Of a stretch of DNA of 64,000 bases, positions 1 through 11,606 are shown one piece after another. The stretch covers positions 13,160,211 through 13,224,210 of the forward strand of contig CM075104.1 of NCBI GenBank assembly GCA_037576195.1, in the 5' to 3' direction. This DNA comes from Phytoseiulus persimilis. Lineage: Eukaryota > Arthropoda > Arachnida > Mesostigmata > Phytoseiidae. The notes below the pieces were generated by a model, which ran no database searches, was not told the origin of the DNA, and saw only the letters and a list, made by a program, of their open reading frames with translations. Position numbers and translations under genes: made by a program. Within the stretch, counting starts at the first letter, position 1. Every line of letters starts with the position of its first letter.

Positions 1-262
1 AGGGGGTCATCACCTTAGTTTCGCCGGAACTGCAAAATCGCGATTTCTGAATTTCGGCCCTTTCAGTAGAATCAATCCTGTGAGCACGTTGCTTTTAAAA
101 AAATGTCGCGGTTGATTCAATCTGAATTCCGCACATTTCGTATATTTTATTATCTTTCTGCGCCTCCTGGGAGCGGAGTTATGAGCGATTGAAATTAAGG
201 GCCCAGAACTTCTGCATCCACCCAATACAGGTACCGATCTGGAATCTCAGCGAAACGGTGCT
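1..262. other. no recognised feature
   Basis: No gene, repeat boundary or RNA signal was recognised in this short leading stretch. It runs directly into the foldback repeat that begins near 263. Confidence 0.4.
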
Positions 263-834
263 ACTCGACTTGAGCGCGGATCGATTTGACTGCAGCATCG
301 ATTTTAGCGCAGTTGATTTGAGCGAGGTCGATCTAAGCGCAGTTGATTTGAGCGCAAAGAATTCATTCGCACTGCTGTGAGTGTGGAGTGTGAGAGAGGA
401 AGAGGAAAATCCCCTACCCATCCTTCGATTGCAGAGTACTCGACCAACGAAGAAAGTACGGTTGCTCGGTGTAATATGGAGAGGAGAAACCTAACCTAAC
501 CTCATCGAAAACATTTCCCCTTCTCGAGCCAATCTATGTTCCTTCGTCTGATTCATCGAGGGAATGTCGTCACCGAGGTATCTCATGCCGTCGTCCAAAT
601 CCTCCTCTTCATATTACCCCGAGCAACCGTACTTTCTCTGTTCATCGAGTAGTCTGCAATCGGCGGAAAGGTGAGGGATTTTCCGCTTCCTCCATATCAT
701 ACTCTACATACACAACAGCGGGAGTGAATTCGTTGCGCTCAAATAAGGTGCGCTCGAATCGACTGCGCTCGAATCAACTGCGCTCAAATCGATCCTGCGC
801 TCAAATCGATTTTGCGCTCAAATCGACTGACACG
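263..834. repeat. foldback (inverted-repeat) element with tandem-repeat arms
   Basis: Two arms of about 220 bp face each other around a spacer of roughly 130 bp (about 480-610). The left arm, about 263-482, is the imperfect reverse complement of the right arm, about 606-834. The outer part of each arm is a short tandem repeat of a 15-17 bp unit resembling TGCGCTCAAATCGAC. The inner part contains a shared CGAGCAACCGTACTTTC stretch. No coding capacity and no convincing target-site duplication were found. This looks like a non-autonomous foldback transposon; a locally formed palindrome is the alternative. Confidence 0.7.
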
Positions 835-2876
835 CAGCGAAACATCAAGGAGAGGCTGGGGATAAGCTTGAAAGAATATCCGACAGAGGTCCCAGCGTTA
901 TGTTGGTGGGACGCCCGGCAAAACAGCTCCTCGTGATCGAGATCGAGGGGCACGTTGCGCAGGTTCAGAGATCGCCACGCTACCGAGGGGTTCTCCTGCA
1001 GGCGAACCTGAGAGGAACGCACTATGTCGGAAAGCTTGTGGAGAAGGTGAAGGGGAGGCCCCGAAGTTGCAACATGGGGACCGGACGCGATACGATTCAA
1101 AAAGAGCAGGGATACACTCGAGAGGGTACAGGGAATCTCCAGTATGAGGATTGCAAGTTGCCACCGCACAGTGTTCACAGCCCCGATCGTGCGACTGAGG
1201 ATTCGCTACATGCGCCGACGAAATGGCGAGGATCGTCTCCAAGGGCTCGAAATTTACGACCGATCGCATCAGCATCGCAAAAATAACGAATCACCTCAGT
1301 TCAATCGCCCCGCATATCCTTGGGGAAGCCGGATTCGAAGAAATTTCCGACGGTGAAAATTTCTTGGATTGGCCCAATGTGCTCGGCTTTCTAATTACCG
1401 GATCGATCCGACCTCCTTGTTTTTCGCTCGGAGATTGAGTACTCCCGATTTCCGTCCTGGAAGTAGAAACTGAAAGGACCGAATCCCCGAGCGAAAAAAA
1501 TGTGGTCGGATCGACCAGGCAACTCCATAGCCGGGAACTTGGGTATAATCTAAGGATTTCTCTGATCCGGCTTACCTGAGGAGATACGAGAGGAATTGCA
1601 TCGAGGACGATATTTTGTCAGCAGGTCAGTGATTTTTAGGATCGGTCGTCAACTTCGAGCTCCAAACCTGTCCTCGCCATATCCTCAGCGAAGTTCGCCG
1701 CATGCAATGAAATTAATACGAGCTGTATCGGTTCATTTGAGAGGTTTCACGGCCTGTTTTTGAAAAAGTTTGGGGAGAGAACTGGCATTCTTCGAGGTTT
1801 TCTTAAAAAGTCAACTCTTCACCGATTCACGAGTATGAAACGAGGGAATATGTGCCATCATTCCAGCTATCAAAAGGAATTTCAAGAATCGGAAAACCAT
1901 TTTTCACTCAGTTATGATCAAAAGAAGGGAGGCTAAGAAAATTCCAGAATCACGTTGACTAACCTGTAGACCGGTCTCCTGACCATAGTGGATTAAGCAA
2001 TCAATCAGCACACTTTTGAGATGTTCTGCCTACGGCTTCGGGAAGTTGAGGGTTCAAAAATGATGTAGTCGACATTTCCGTCGGCAGAGGGAGTCTCTGA
2101 AAATTTTGACCCCTAATTTCGTGATGTTGTGGCTGAAAGAACACACCCTTCTTTTTGTGGGGTTTCGGTGAATGCCTGGTGCACATGTACTGCTGTAACC
2201 ATGCAGCTAGTGTGAGACTTGCAAACTCACTAAACACCGTATTCCCCCCGTCCCTCTTCGGGACGGAAACCCGAAGAGGGACTGTCGGAAACCTGCCGAG
2301 CAATTACTTCGAAGTCCGAAGAGGGGGGGCGCCTGGCTCATTCAGTCACTGCAAGTTGCTTTGGATTCCAGAGGTCCTTTATCTCCGTGACGTGAATGTT
2401 CCGAATCTTGGGCGGCCTACTCGGCAGGCCCTTCGTCCTCTCCGAAGAGCGACGCGCCAAGACCTGAGAAAACATACGGGGACGATTGGTCATTAGAACC
2501 CACCCCTTCCTATGTACCGTCTTTCTTTTCCGGCGGGAGGGGAAATCCCTTCGGATACAAGAGATAGGACTTACGTCCGTTGCCCTAGTTATGAGGTGTG
2601 TCCTCTAAAACCCCTCCCTCCGCCCTTTTGGTGACTGGGCCCTCAAGGCAAGCCCTGTATTGGACTACTTCCGGGTCACCAAGGGCCGTCCGTTTCGTCA
2701 TTCAGCTCTCGTCTCCCTTTTCATCTATTCTTCGTTCTGTCTTGCGGCAAGGGTTCCTACGGGACCTCAAGCGCAGGCATAGGTTGACCGTTTCGTTCTG
2801 CGTTTCTTCGCTTGAGCATGTACTCCTTTTTTTGAGTATACATCCTAATTTGCGCGAGACTCGATTCCACTCCCCT
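835..2876. other. gene-free stretch; short hairpins, LINE 3' flank
   Basis: No gene was recognised. Two local hairpins stand out: one around 1400-1516 and one around 2236-2290, where GTCCCTCTTCGGGACGG is followed by its inverted copy. The segment from about 2400 to 2876 lies just downstream of the minus-strand LINE fragment and may be its 3' untranslated region. Confidence 0.4.
1400..1516. repeat. imperfect palindrome
   Basis: The left arm (about 1400-1432) reads GGATCGATCCGACC followed by TTTTTCGCTCGG. The right arm (about 1487-1516) is its reverse complement, CCGAGCG, an A run, then GGTCGGATCG. The loop is about 55 bp. It could be the ends of a tiny MITE or a stem-loop. Confidence 0.45.
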
Positions 2877-3251
2877 TCATTTTGCAGCATCTTCTGGACC
2901 AGCTCTGGGACCGAGCCCCCATCTAAGCCTCGTCTTGGCTGAGATAGCGTTCCAGGCGACAACAGAGCCTAACATATATCCAAGTAACTCCCTCACCTGC
3001 AGGCCTCTGACTTCGGCTGAGCTTTCGCTCCGGGCCTCTTGCAAGGCAGAACAATGAGAAACCGTGTGTTCTACATCGTCCGGTATGTCCGCATCGCAGA
3101 GAACGCAAGTTGTTGCACTCGCTTTCCCGATCCTTACCATGTAGGTTTGAAACTGACCGTGGCCGGTCAGAACCCGCGTGGCTTCATGGGATAGCTCGCC
3201 GCCAGGGCGGTTGAACACCTCACCGAGGTCCGGAATCATAGCCGTCTTCAC
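2877..3251 (-). pseudogene. LINE ORF2 C-terminal fragment (R1/I-like zinc-knuckle region)
   Basis: About 124 codons read without a stop on the minus strand. They contain the hallmark of the C-terminal end of R1/I-group non-LTR retrotransposon ORF2 proteins: a T-x-x-LTGHG-x-F segment, then a C-x2-C pair (CVLCD), an acidic stretch and EHTVSHC, giving a CCHC arrangement. Only this terminal part is recognisable; reverse transcriptase and endonuclease domains are absent nearby, so it is a 5'-truncated copy. The clade assignment is by motif memory and is approximate. Confidence 0.65.
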
Positions 3252-4367
3252 GACATTACCTATGACGGGTCATCGGGTTGACACTGGATGTTTTGAGGAA
3301 TGAACCAAGCTGCGATCATCGTCTCCAGGCGACCATCCCTATTCATTGGTGCCCAACTTTCTGCTTCGCGTTGGGAGTTCTTCATTATCATTCTCAGTAA
3401 TGAGTATGAGTCAAGAAACCCCTAGAGAAAGGATTCACGGTTTTTTCAGGAGTCTCCACAGTTTCTCCGGAGTCGCTAAGAATGAATGTTCCCAGGCAAT
3501 TTTTGAGCTGGAGAATCCTCCGTTCCCTGAATCAGGAACCACTCGAATCTGCACTCTGTTGAGCAACGCCGACATTCCGGAGCTTCACGCGGTGCCGATG
3601 GACACTATGCTATGCAACGGAGAGCGGTCTCAAGATCGGGAAGTCATGCGTGAGTGTGACGCCTGAGGCAGTGCCGAACCCTTGGGGGGGGGGCATGGCC
3701 AAAGTTTCGATCTGCACTTCCCACCTCTGACTACTCCGGGCGTAGGCTCTGCAGTTTTTGGTGCAGAGAGATGCAGCACCGGTTTGGCATCGTGCCAGGG
3801 AGAGAGGAGGTATGATGAAGAGAGGCTATTCCTTCTATAAAGATCAATTAGGACGATCGGAGATGGGATGATCGCCCCGGCCTTCCCCGTTCGACAACGC
3901 CGAGCCTTCATCAATCTCCCGGAATCATGGCCTCATCAGGGAAACTTGACTAGATCTGAATTCGAGGCAGGTGTGAAGATGGGGCATGAGAAAATACTCG
4001 CCCGCCGAGACGACGGGAAACTTTCAGCTTCGGAGCCAATTGACTCGCCGGAATTCTAGGGTGAACTCTGCAGCTAGTGCCGACACCGGCGTCATGACAA
4101 TGTGAATTCGCTTCCTCGATTTCCGTGTGGGGATATGCTCCAGATATTGCGCATACGCTCGTAAAATTAACGGTCGGCTGCCAAGGGGATGCCTGAACGC
4201 TCCTGAGTTTCTGAACTCAGCAACGTTTCGCTCGGAAGCCATCTCAGCCACACACTCACTGTGCAGATCCCCAGACACGCTTTCGTTTCGTGAGTGTGTC
4301 GATTTCAGGGAGGCAAACACTCGCAGTTGGCTTCGATCGAACGCCGTACTCGCGCGAGCGAACCGCG
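3252..4367. other. gene-free stretch upstream of MRPL15
   Basis: No feature was recognised apart from a 9-bp G run near 3686. The last few hundred bases should include the MRPL15 promoter and 5' untranslated region, but I could not place a TATA box or initiator. Confidence 0.3.
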
Positions 4368-5769
4368 ATGGTGAACTTACGCACGAAAGCATTGGAAGTT
4401 CTGAGGTATCTGCCTCGGGTGGCCCTCAACAACCTCAAAGATGTGCCTCATAGTAACTGGGTCAAGAAGAAGAAAATCATGGGCTATAGGTGAGCTCGCC
4501 AATTCACGTTTCGCAACAGGAAACCTCACGGTCGTAATTTCCAACTCGAGAATCGATGATGACTAATTTCCATGTTCGGCTCACTCGGAGCATTGGATCA
4601 ATTCGAACTCGTTGTTGTCAAATGAGCCAGATATTCACGCGCGAGATCATATCCGGGAAGAAAACGCAGAATGTTAGCAATTAACGCATGGTCACACTCT
4701 ACGTCCAGACGTGAAGTTAGGTGGCCGCATAAGGGACAGCTCCAAAGACAGCATTATGCGGCGCTAGGTTTCGCCGGCGGGAATTCGAAATTCCACCTGG
4801 CACCTCCGAGGGAACCCTACTACAAGGCTTGTAACGAGTTACTTCTCTCTCGATTTAGTTCTCACTCGATCGCCAATTACTTCTCTACTAACTCAAATAC
4901 TACTTTTCTATACAGGACCATCACCTGCGGAGACACTATCCACCACTCTCCTTGGAGAACCTTCAACTGATGGTTGATACGGGTCGGATCGATCCGAGCA
5001 GACCTATTGACCTGACTACTATCTGCAACACTCATCTATTTTCATGCGACACGCTGGCACGTCAGTTTGGTGTGCATTTGACGGCCGACGGTACGTTCGA
5101 TCGATCAATTATTCGGTACTCAGAAGCCCGAATTCCGTACTTTACCATTATAATTGTACTCTTATCCTCACAGGAATAGATAAATTTCAAGCGAAGCTGA
5201 ATATCGAAGTTCAGTACGCTAAGGAGCCCGTGATCGCCGCTATCGAACGTTGCGGGGGTGTCATCACCACTGCACACTATGACATTCTATGCGTCGAAGC
5301 CAAAATCAATCCGGAGAAATTTCTGAAGAGAGGTTTGCCTATTCCTCGTAGAGAACTTCCTCCCGAAGATGCGTTCGAATATTACAGCGATCCGAAAAAC
5401 AGAGGTTATCTAGCAGATCCAAAGGCGATCGCCGAGGAAAGGTGAGCAAGAGTCGCTTGCCTCCCGAAGGCAACTACCAGAGGCATCATAGGAAGCTGAA
5501 CCCCGTGCGACATGCTCCCATCCGACCGTTCAACCTGTAGACTCCTTGGATGAAGCTCCTTCGTTTCCCTCCACAGACTCAAGCTAGCTCAGAAGTATGG
5601 ATACGAGCTTCCCGACCTCTCCAAGGATCCCGCTTTCGCGATGTTGACATACCGCAAGGATCCTCGACAAGTTTATGATGGACTCCGACCTGGGTGGCTC
5701 GTAAATCTCAAAGATAAGATAGTTCTACGGCCCACTGACCCTGAGTATATCAGATACTACGAAACCTGA
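4368..5769 (+). CDS. MRPL15: mitochondrial large-subunit ribosomal protein L15 (uL15m), five exons
   Basis: Structural protein of the mitochondrial 39S ribosomal subunit. Exons read by eye: 4368-4489, 4721-4826, 4916-5090, 5174-5441 and 5577-5769. They total 864 nt, giving 287 residues and a TGA, close to other animal L15m proteins. Recognisable family blocks are an N-terminal helix with LPRVALNNLKDVP, an HKGQ-type basic segment, LGFAGGN, HLRRHYPPLSLENLQ, a DTGRIDPSRPIDL block, NIEVQYAKEPVIAAIERCGG, NRGYLADP and a C-terminal KDPRQVYDGLRPGW block. The ATG at 4368 is chosen because it begins the family-like N-terminus; an in-frame ATG at 4290 would add 26 unrelated residues. Introns 1, 3 and 4 are GT-AG with matching phase. 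Intron 2 (4827-4915) keeps frame only with a GC donor after AAG. The glycine-rich segment usual before HKG looks shortened. Confidence 0.9.
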
Positions 5770-6480
5770 GGGGAAGTACGAATAAATAGAGTTGAAATTT
5801 CGTTGTACAATCGATGAGTCCTTTTTCTGCTGAAATGTTCCACCCAACTCAAGTTGATCCTGTAAGGAGGAACTTGCCAACCGATCTCACGGAGTCGAGG
5901 TGGCAGATGTGAGCGTGTTAGATTGAACTTTGGTGTTCGGAGTGGATAGTTTACGTCGCGGAACCGGGACACCGGAATCGCGTTCGGCGAAACACATCGT
6001 GGGCGTGAAACGCATCTGAGAGATGAGTGTCTTAAGGTTGCCATGCCTGAGAGAGATCGTTGTTCTCTGCTGCTCGGAGGAACCCTGTGGGGACCCACCT
6101 AGCCTTAGATTGTACCGCTCCACGATATTCCACCAAACGCCAAGCGCGTCACCCTTCAGATGAATTGTTAAATGCTGCATTTTGTTCGCCGAATGTATGG
6201 CTTAAGATCCGAACAGATGGACGCGTCAGAGAAGGAACTGAGACGATTTCCGCAACCCGGTCAACCCGAGTCTGAATACTATATCTGAGTACCCATAATA
6301 CTCGAGTTGTCTCGGTTTCCCTTCCTTTTGATTTTCCGCAGTTAGCGTTTCTGAGAGAATTCCATCCAGAAGCATATGCACTTAGCCTCATCAACGTTGA
6401 TGTCCAGTCCACATGCTTCGCGTTCGGTTTGCGAGGCCGCCCTGAGCGGGGGAATCGTCGGCGACCTCGAACTCGATTTT

Positions 6481-6495
6481 CCCCCCCCCCCCCCC
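6481..6495 (+). repeat. poly-C run
   Basis: Fifteen consecutive C residues. This is a typical polymerase-slippage site and a likely place for assembly length error. Confidence 0.9.
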
Positions 6496-7149
6496 GATCA
6501 TCCCAATTAGAATAGTAATGATCAGTTTAAGGAGATACAATAAGTTTATTGGTATAGTAGATGATGTTTTTACCACGGGGTTATAATTGACAAATATTCA
6601 ATTTTTGACATTTTCGACATACATCGTCGAAATCGTACAATCAAGTCTGTAGCTTGATTATTCTCATGACAATGTTCGTATCCTCCCTTGTATGATTGAT
6701 TGAACATGGTACTGTCGACACCGGTGTGAAAAAAGTAGTGGTGATTCTTCTCTCGCTTTTGTTGTTTGTCTTGTTGTGGCGGTAGATAATTTTATTCGAT
6801 AGCATTTCTGTTGGTATATCTATTTGATTTGTTTGTTTGTTTGCTTGTCGTGTGTTTGTATGTTTATTTGTTTGTCTGTAAGCTTGTCCGTCTGTTCATT
6901 CGCTCGTAGGTATGTATGTAGGTCTGTTGGGTCTATACGATGGGGAGAAGGAGTTGGATGTACAAGGACGTTCTTTGCTGCATAATTCTTCCGCTCTATC
7001 TTTTAAATCTTCTCTCAGCAGCAAACCGACGAAAATGTCTGCCATCGAGAACAAAACGACGACTTTATACAATCTCTCTGGTCATCAAGATCATCAATCC
7101 GCGGTTCCATCTCCAGAGCATACACAAAGTTCGATCTAATGTAGTTTCA

Positions 7150-7330
7150 ATCGTCACCAATAATAATAATAGAGACAATCGACTTCTATCATCATCGTCA
7201 TCATTATCATTATCTCCTCTGGTGCTGCGATTTTTATTGTTACCAGCATCAGCATCATGCCCACCAGCATCGTTATCATTCTTATAATCCTCAGCGTCAC
7301 CATTATTAATAATATTATATCCATGTATTC
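7150..7330 (+). repeat. ATC/ATT-rich trinucleotide tract
   Basis: Imperfect repeats of ATC, ATT and GTC run through this tract (for example TCATCATCGTCATCATTATC). It is a degenerate microsatellite with no coding signal. Confidence 0.7.
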
Positions 7331-8467
7331 GTCTTCGCCTTTCATCGTAGCTCCATCATCATATTCTTCTTTCTCTCCGTCAATAGTACTGAACACCAAC
7401 GGCTGTTAATTTCATTTACAATATGCAGATGTTGTTTAAAACAATGCTATCCTCTCGTGCATTCCAGCTCCCCACCAGCTTCCGTCGATTCTCATAGCGG
7501 AAATTTTGGTTTTATTCGCAAGATGCACTCCACATGAACAAGTCGAATGTGTTCGAGTAAGTCGGTCGGTCGCTTCATTTCTCATCTTCCTCAGAGTGCC
7601 TCATGCGTTCCTCCGGTTTTCTGCAGATTCTGGTGATTTTCAAGGAAGACCTCAGATCGACCAATATAGGATTTTTCTGTTCGTGTTCGCAAACTCGGTA
7701 TCAGACTCTGATTGGAACCCGGACGTAAATCAGCGTTATGATGCCAACTTCCTCCGCCACCTCACTGCAGACGGGGAAGCGAACGATCGGCTAGGTGAAG
7801 ATGTGCCACGGGCGCAGACGGTTCGATCGGCCGAACTGTTTACTCGTCGCCCTGCGGCGGTCAGTACCAGTAGTACTCGGAGGAGCCGGTTCAAAGAGAA
7901 TCGGGATCATGCTCCTGAAGTAGAGCATACGCCACATCGAATTCGGTCGCGGCGCCGTCGTTGCTTCCCTCAGTGACTCACCGTGTGTGTATGTGTGTGA
8001 AAATTGTTCACTGAATTATTCCCTAATAAGAAAAAGCGTTCACCCCACACCGCGTGGCTTGCTTGCTGTTGGTTGATTTGTGTTTGGCTTGCATTCGACA
8101 ACTTTGAAACTCGAGACCATCAATACTGGCCAGGAACGAGACCCGTTTTCGCCGACCGGGCGTGGCCTGATGCAGTAAGCTCCACATACACACTCAATTG
8201 GCTTGTATACTCAGGAGCAACGCGAGCGTCATTATTTCAATCTTCATCACCGTCATGATCTTAAGTCTGAAAATTCCATGGCGGAAAATTCCAATCGTTC
8301 TCTATATCATGAATTTAGCTAGTTGTTGCTGTTGTGTTGTTGATGCTCGATACGATCGCGATCATCATAGCGACTGTACTCATCTGAATCGTCGTCGGTA
8401 TAGTGACCAAGTCTACTCATAAAGAACTTCTTGCCGTCGGCGCCACCTTTGTCGCCTCCCCATCGTC

Positions 8468-11400
8468 CTACTGAGTTTCTACTGCGACCGGCTGTTCATT
8501 GGGGGTCTCTGAGGGTGTGAGCTTTTGTTTCTTACATTCCGAGTGTTCGCTTGAACCGTCGACACCGTTCTCATCGTCTTCGTCGGCGGTCCTCTTAACA
8601 GCTGGGGTAGCGACTGTACTGTCTTGCGACGCTTCGAGATCTGATGGCTGCGAAGACTCCTCCAGTAAACTCGAACGCGTGTCGTTATCGGTGTTGCTCT
8701 CGTGATGACCGTTCTTCTCCGACGCGGATTTACCGTTGCCGTTACCGTTCGACATGTGCGGGAGACTGTTGCTGTCCTCCTGGCCGATGGTTCCATTACT
8801 TTGTTGCGAATCTTCGTCGCATGATGAAGACACTCCGTTGGTTTGTCCCTCAATGGGTCCTTGATTCGATTCCTCATCACAGCCGTTGCTTTCCACCTGA
8901 TCGGGCATCCTCTCGAGAAGCTCGGGTTTCAGGAGACGAAGGATGTAATGCGTCCAGATCGCAAGCTCAACCTGTATTTGAGAGTAATTGAGACGATCGA
9001 TTAGAAGAATGCGCTCGCGAGGAGGCTGAGAGTCATCCGATCGACCATCATACCGAGAGCAGCTCAGAGGGGACCGCTCGAACAGAATTCGAGCCCGAAT
9101 CGAGGAGTGATCGAACGAAGCCTCCTTCCATACCTTATGGGGCGTCCATTCGCCTGCAGGATCTTTTTCGACCAGTTTCTTGGCGAAGTTCTGGTAGTGT
9201 TCAGCGTACTTGAGGTACTCTGCCTGGGTATAGTCTTCAGCTTCAACATCTGGGGTGCTGACCATGCATTCTTCGGCCATGTATGGGGCGTAATCTGGAT
9301 AAGCTGCCGCTAAAATAGCGGATGCCGTTGCGATTCCGATGCCCTTCAAACCAGCTGTGAGCAGAAACCGAGTGTTACACTCAAGATTGGTAGAGGTCTT
9401 GACCGTAGGCGCATCGGGGAGAACGAGTCACTTTCGGGTTACATAAAGCCTCCTCGTCGTGCGTTCAGAACACCAACTTGCATGAGGGCTATTAGGAAAA
9501 TAATCTACTGCTTCTAACGTTTCGGATGCGGCCCAGATCGACTCCCAAAGAGCGAGAATTCCCCGTCGAAGCGAAAAGTCGGCAGGTCGGGCAACTCTAT
9601 CTTCATCACGCCCAGGAGAAAATATCGAGATTCCAGAACGGAACGCTCCGGTGAATGCTCAGCATGGCACAAATTTCCCTCAGCGAGAGAATCGTTTCTT
9701 CTCCGAAGGAATTTTGGAATCCCTCGGGCAACTTTTGAGAAAATCGAGGCTCTTGTCGAAAAGCTAAACTTCGTACGTACGGATTCAGGAATCCGGGATG
9801 AGGTCTGAAACCTGGTACTCACCGGTGAGGGCTTGGAGTGCGGCTTCGAGCCTGGGCATGCGCTTGAAAGCGCGCTGCGTTGTTGTCTTCACGTTTTTCT
9901 CGGTATTGGTTTTCACGAGATCGAGAGACGCCGGCTTGTACTTCGTCCTCATCAACTTCCATTTCATCAGATCGACGAGTTCGCCGTACTCAAGGTGCGG
10001 ATCTTTGCGGCTTCGCACCAATGTGGGCAATTCCTCTTGATACCTGAGAGAGAGGGAGATAAAGGAGAAAATGAGATTCCACTAATTGATGAACGCCTAA
10101 TTATCGCGCAGGTGAGCACGCATGATTCTGTAGTTCCGGGAATGCGAATTCAGTGCCGCGAGCTTCACCAAAATACTCCAACGGAGGACACCAAGCGAGC
10201 TCCCCTGTAGGGAAGTCCTAACCTCGTGGCTCCGACCATGGCCTTGAGGTTATTCACCCTAGATTTCTAGCTCCCTCCGCGCCGTGAGCCGCGATCCGAG
10301 CTCTTGATTTTCAGCAATTTGTCGGAGCCCTCAGTAACCGATGCCCCGGCCTCCGGCTCCCTTCAACGCCGAAGGTTACCAGAGGATGATTGGTTTCACG
10401 CATTCCACTCATGGAAGTTTCTAGAAACTGACCGTCAATCATTCTCTTTTTCCGAATTCACATCGTATCTTTTTGTAGATACATTGAGGGAACTGACAAT
10501 CGAATGCTACAACCCCAGATATAGATAACGGCGAGGATTCTTCAAGCTTTAAGATCGCTCGAGACGAGCAGCGGCGACTTCAAGGGCGGATCAGAGAGCA
10601 TCCATTCCGAGAACAATCATACCGCTTCTTCCAAACATCAGAGATTCCACGGAGCTGCGACTCCGCTCACCGTCGACGTGCGACTGCTAACTCCGTGGCC
10701 AAGAGCCCCGTTTTATAGCGAAGGACAAACGCCGTCGAGGGGTTTAGGAGAGCTGAGGGATCCAGGGCCAAGGGAAGGGGTGACAGACCATGTTCTGGGG
10801 TAAACAAATGAAGCCCAAGAACGGCGTGCCGCGAGCAACAAACACCTCAAGACAGCTTGGAGAGCCGGCGCGCGATGACATGTTCGATTTCTGCGCGTAA
10901 ACTTCCTCCCGATTGAATGCAGTTGTCGAATTAGGATTAAGGGTGTTTGGATGCCAACTTGCTCGAGGGACACCGAGTCAAAAGTTTCGAGAACGGGTGT
11001 CCTGTCCGAGAAACTACTGATTCGGAGATGACAACTTCGTCAATCCCCCGAGCAAAGTTGAAAAAGTCACAGTATTGGATTCAACTAGGCTGACGCAGCT
11101 CGGCTTCCGGGAAGCAAGCCAATGAGCCAGCGAACGGCCGAGCAAGCCTCGCTTACGGATCGCGTTCGGGAGCCCCCGAAGCTCCTCAAAAAAACGTAAA
11201 CTGAAGCTTCTTTCATGGGGAAGCTCGACCCAGGGGACGGTACGAGAAAAACAGCTAACTTTCCATGAAATTCATGATGGACGCCGCTTGCTACCAAGAT
11301 CTGTCTGCAGCAAGCCAGCGACCACAAGCAGCGGAGGCAGGCAGGCTGCTCAGTCAGTCAACTATGGAGGCCAGCTTGAACAGCGCTTTAATACGAGTTG

Positions 11401-11606
11401 AAGCAGCTTCGCGATGTTCGTGTCATCTGACACACAGATTGAACTTACCATGTGTCGAGCTTCAGATACTGTTCAGGACCTCCTTTCTTTGTTCTCTGTG
11501 AGGCTTTGGCTGCGACTGCATCTTTGTAGCAAGCGAGGAGATATGTCCATTGGTGGGGGGACGCCTTCTTGAAAAACTGGATCGTCGAGTCGTTGCTGCT
11601 GGCCAT
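8468..11606 (-). CDS. conserved metazoan helix-hairpin-helix protein, four exons
   Basis: Four minus-strand exons assemble in frame: 11606-11449, 10043-9823, 9354-9134 and 8971-8468. They total 1104 nt, encoding 367 residues, and every junction is GT-AG with matching phase. The N-terminus has QFFKKASPHQWTYLLACY and leads into LDTWYQEELPTLVRSRKDPH. A helix-hairpin-helix-like segment, GLKGIGIATASAILAA, lies near residues 128-143, and WTPHKVELAIWTHYILRLLK crosses the last junction. Residues from about 226 to the end are acidic, polar and low in complexity. I recognise the order WYQEELP, KWKLMR, LKGIG, ECMVSTP, WTPHKVELAIWTHY from uncharacterised animal proteins; its function is unknown to me. 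The helix-hairpin-helix suggests possible DNA or chromatin contact, which is inference. The first intron is about 1.4 kb, the others 468 and 162 bp. An in-frame ATG 20 codons upstream (11666) is an alternative start. Confidence 0.82.

Larger units (their letters stand above)
5770..8467. other. intergenic stretch with simple repeats
   Basis: No gene was recognised between MRPL15 and the 3' end of the helix-hairpin-helix gene. It holds a 15-bp C run (6481-6495), a GTTT/TTTG-rich tract (about 6820-6930) and an ATC/ATT trinucleotide-rich tract (about 7150-7330). The open stretches at 7506-7976 resemble no family I know. Confidence 0.4.

Noticed and set aside
485..510. Telomere-like CCTAA repeats (AACCTAACCTAACC)
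   Set aside because: Only about two and a half units inside the spacer of a foldback element; far too short for telomeric sequence.
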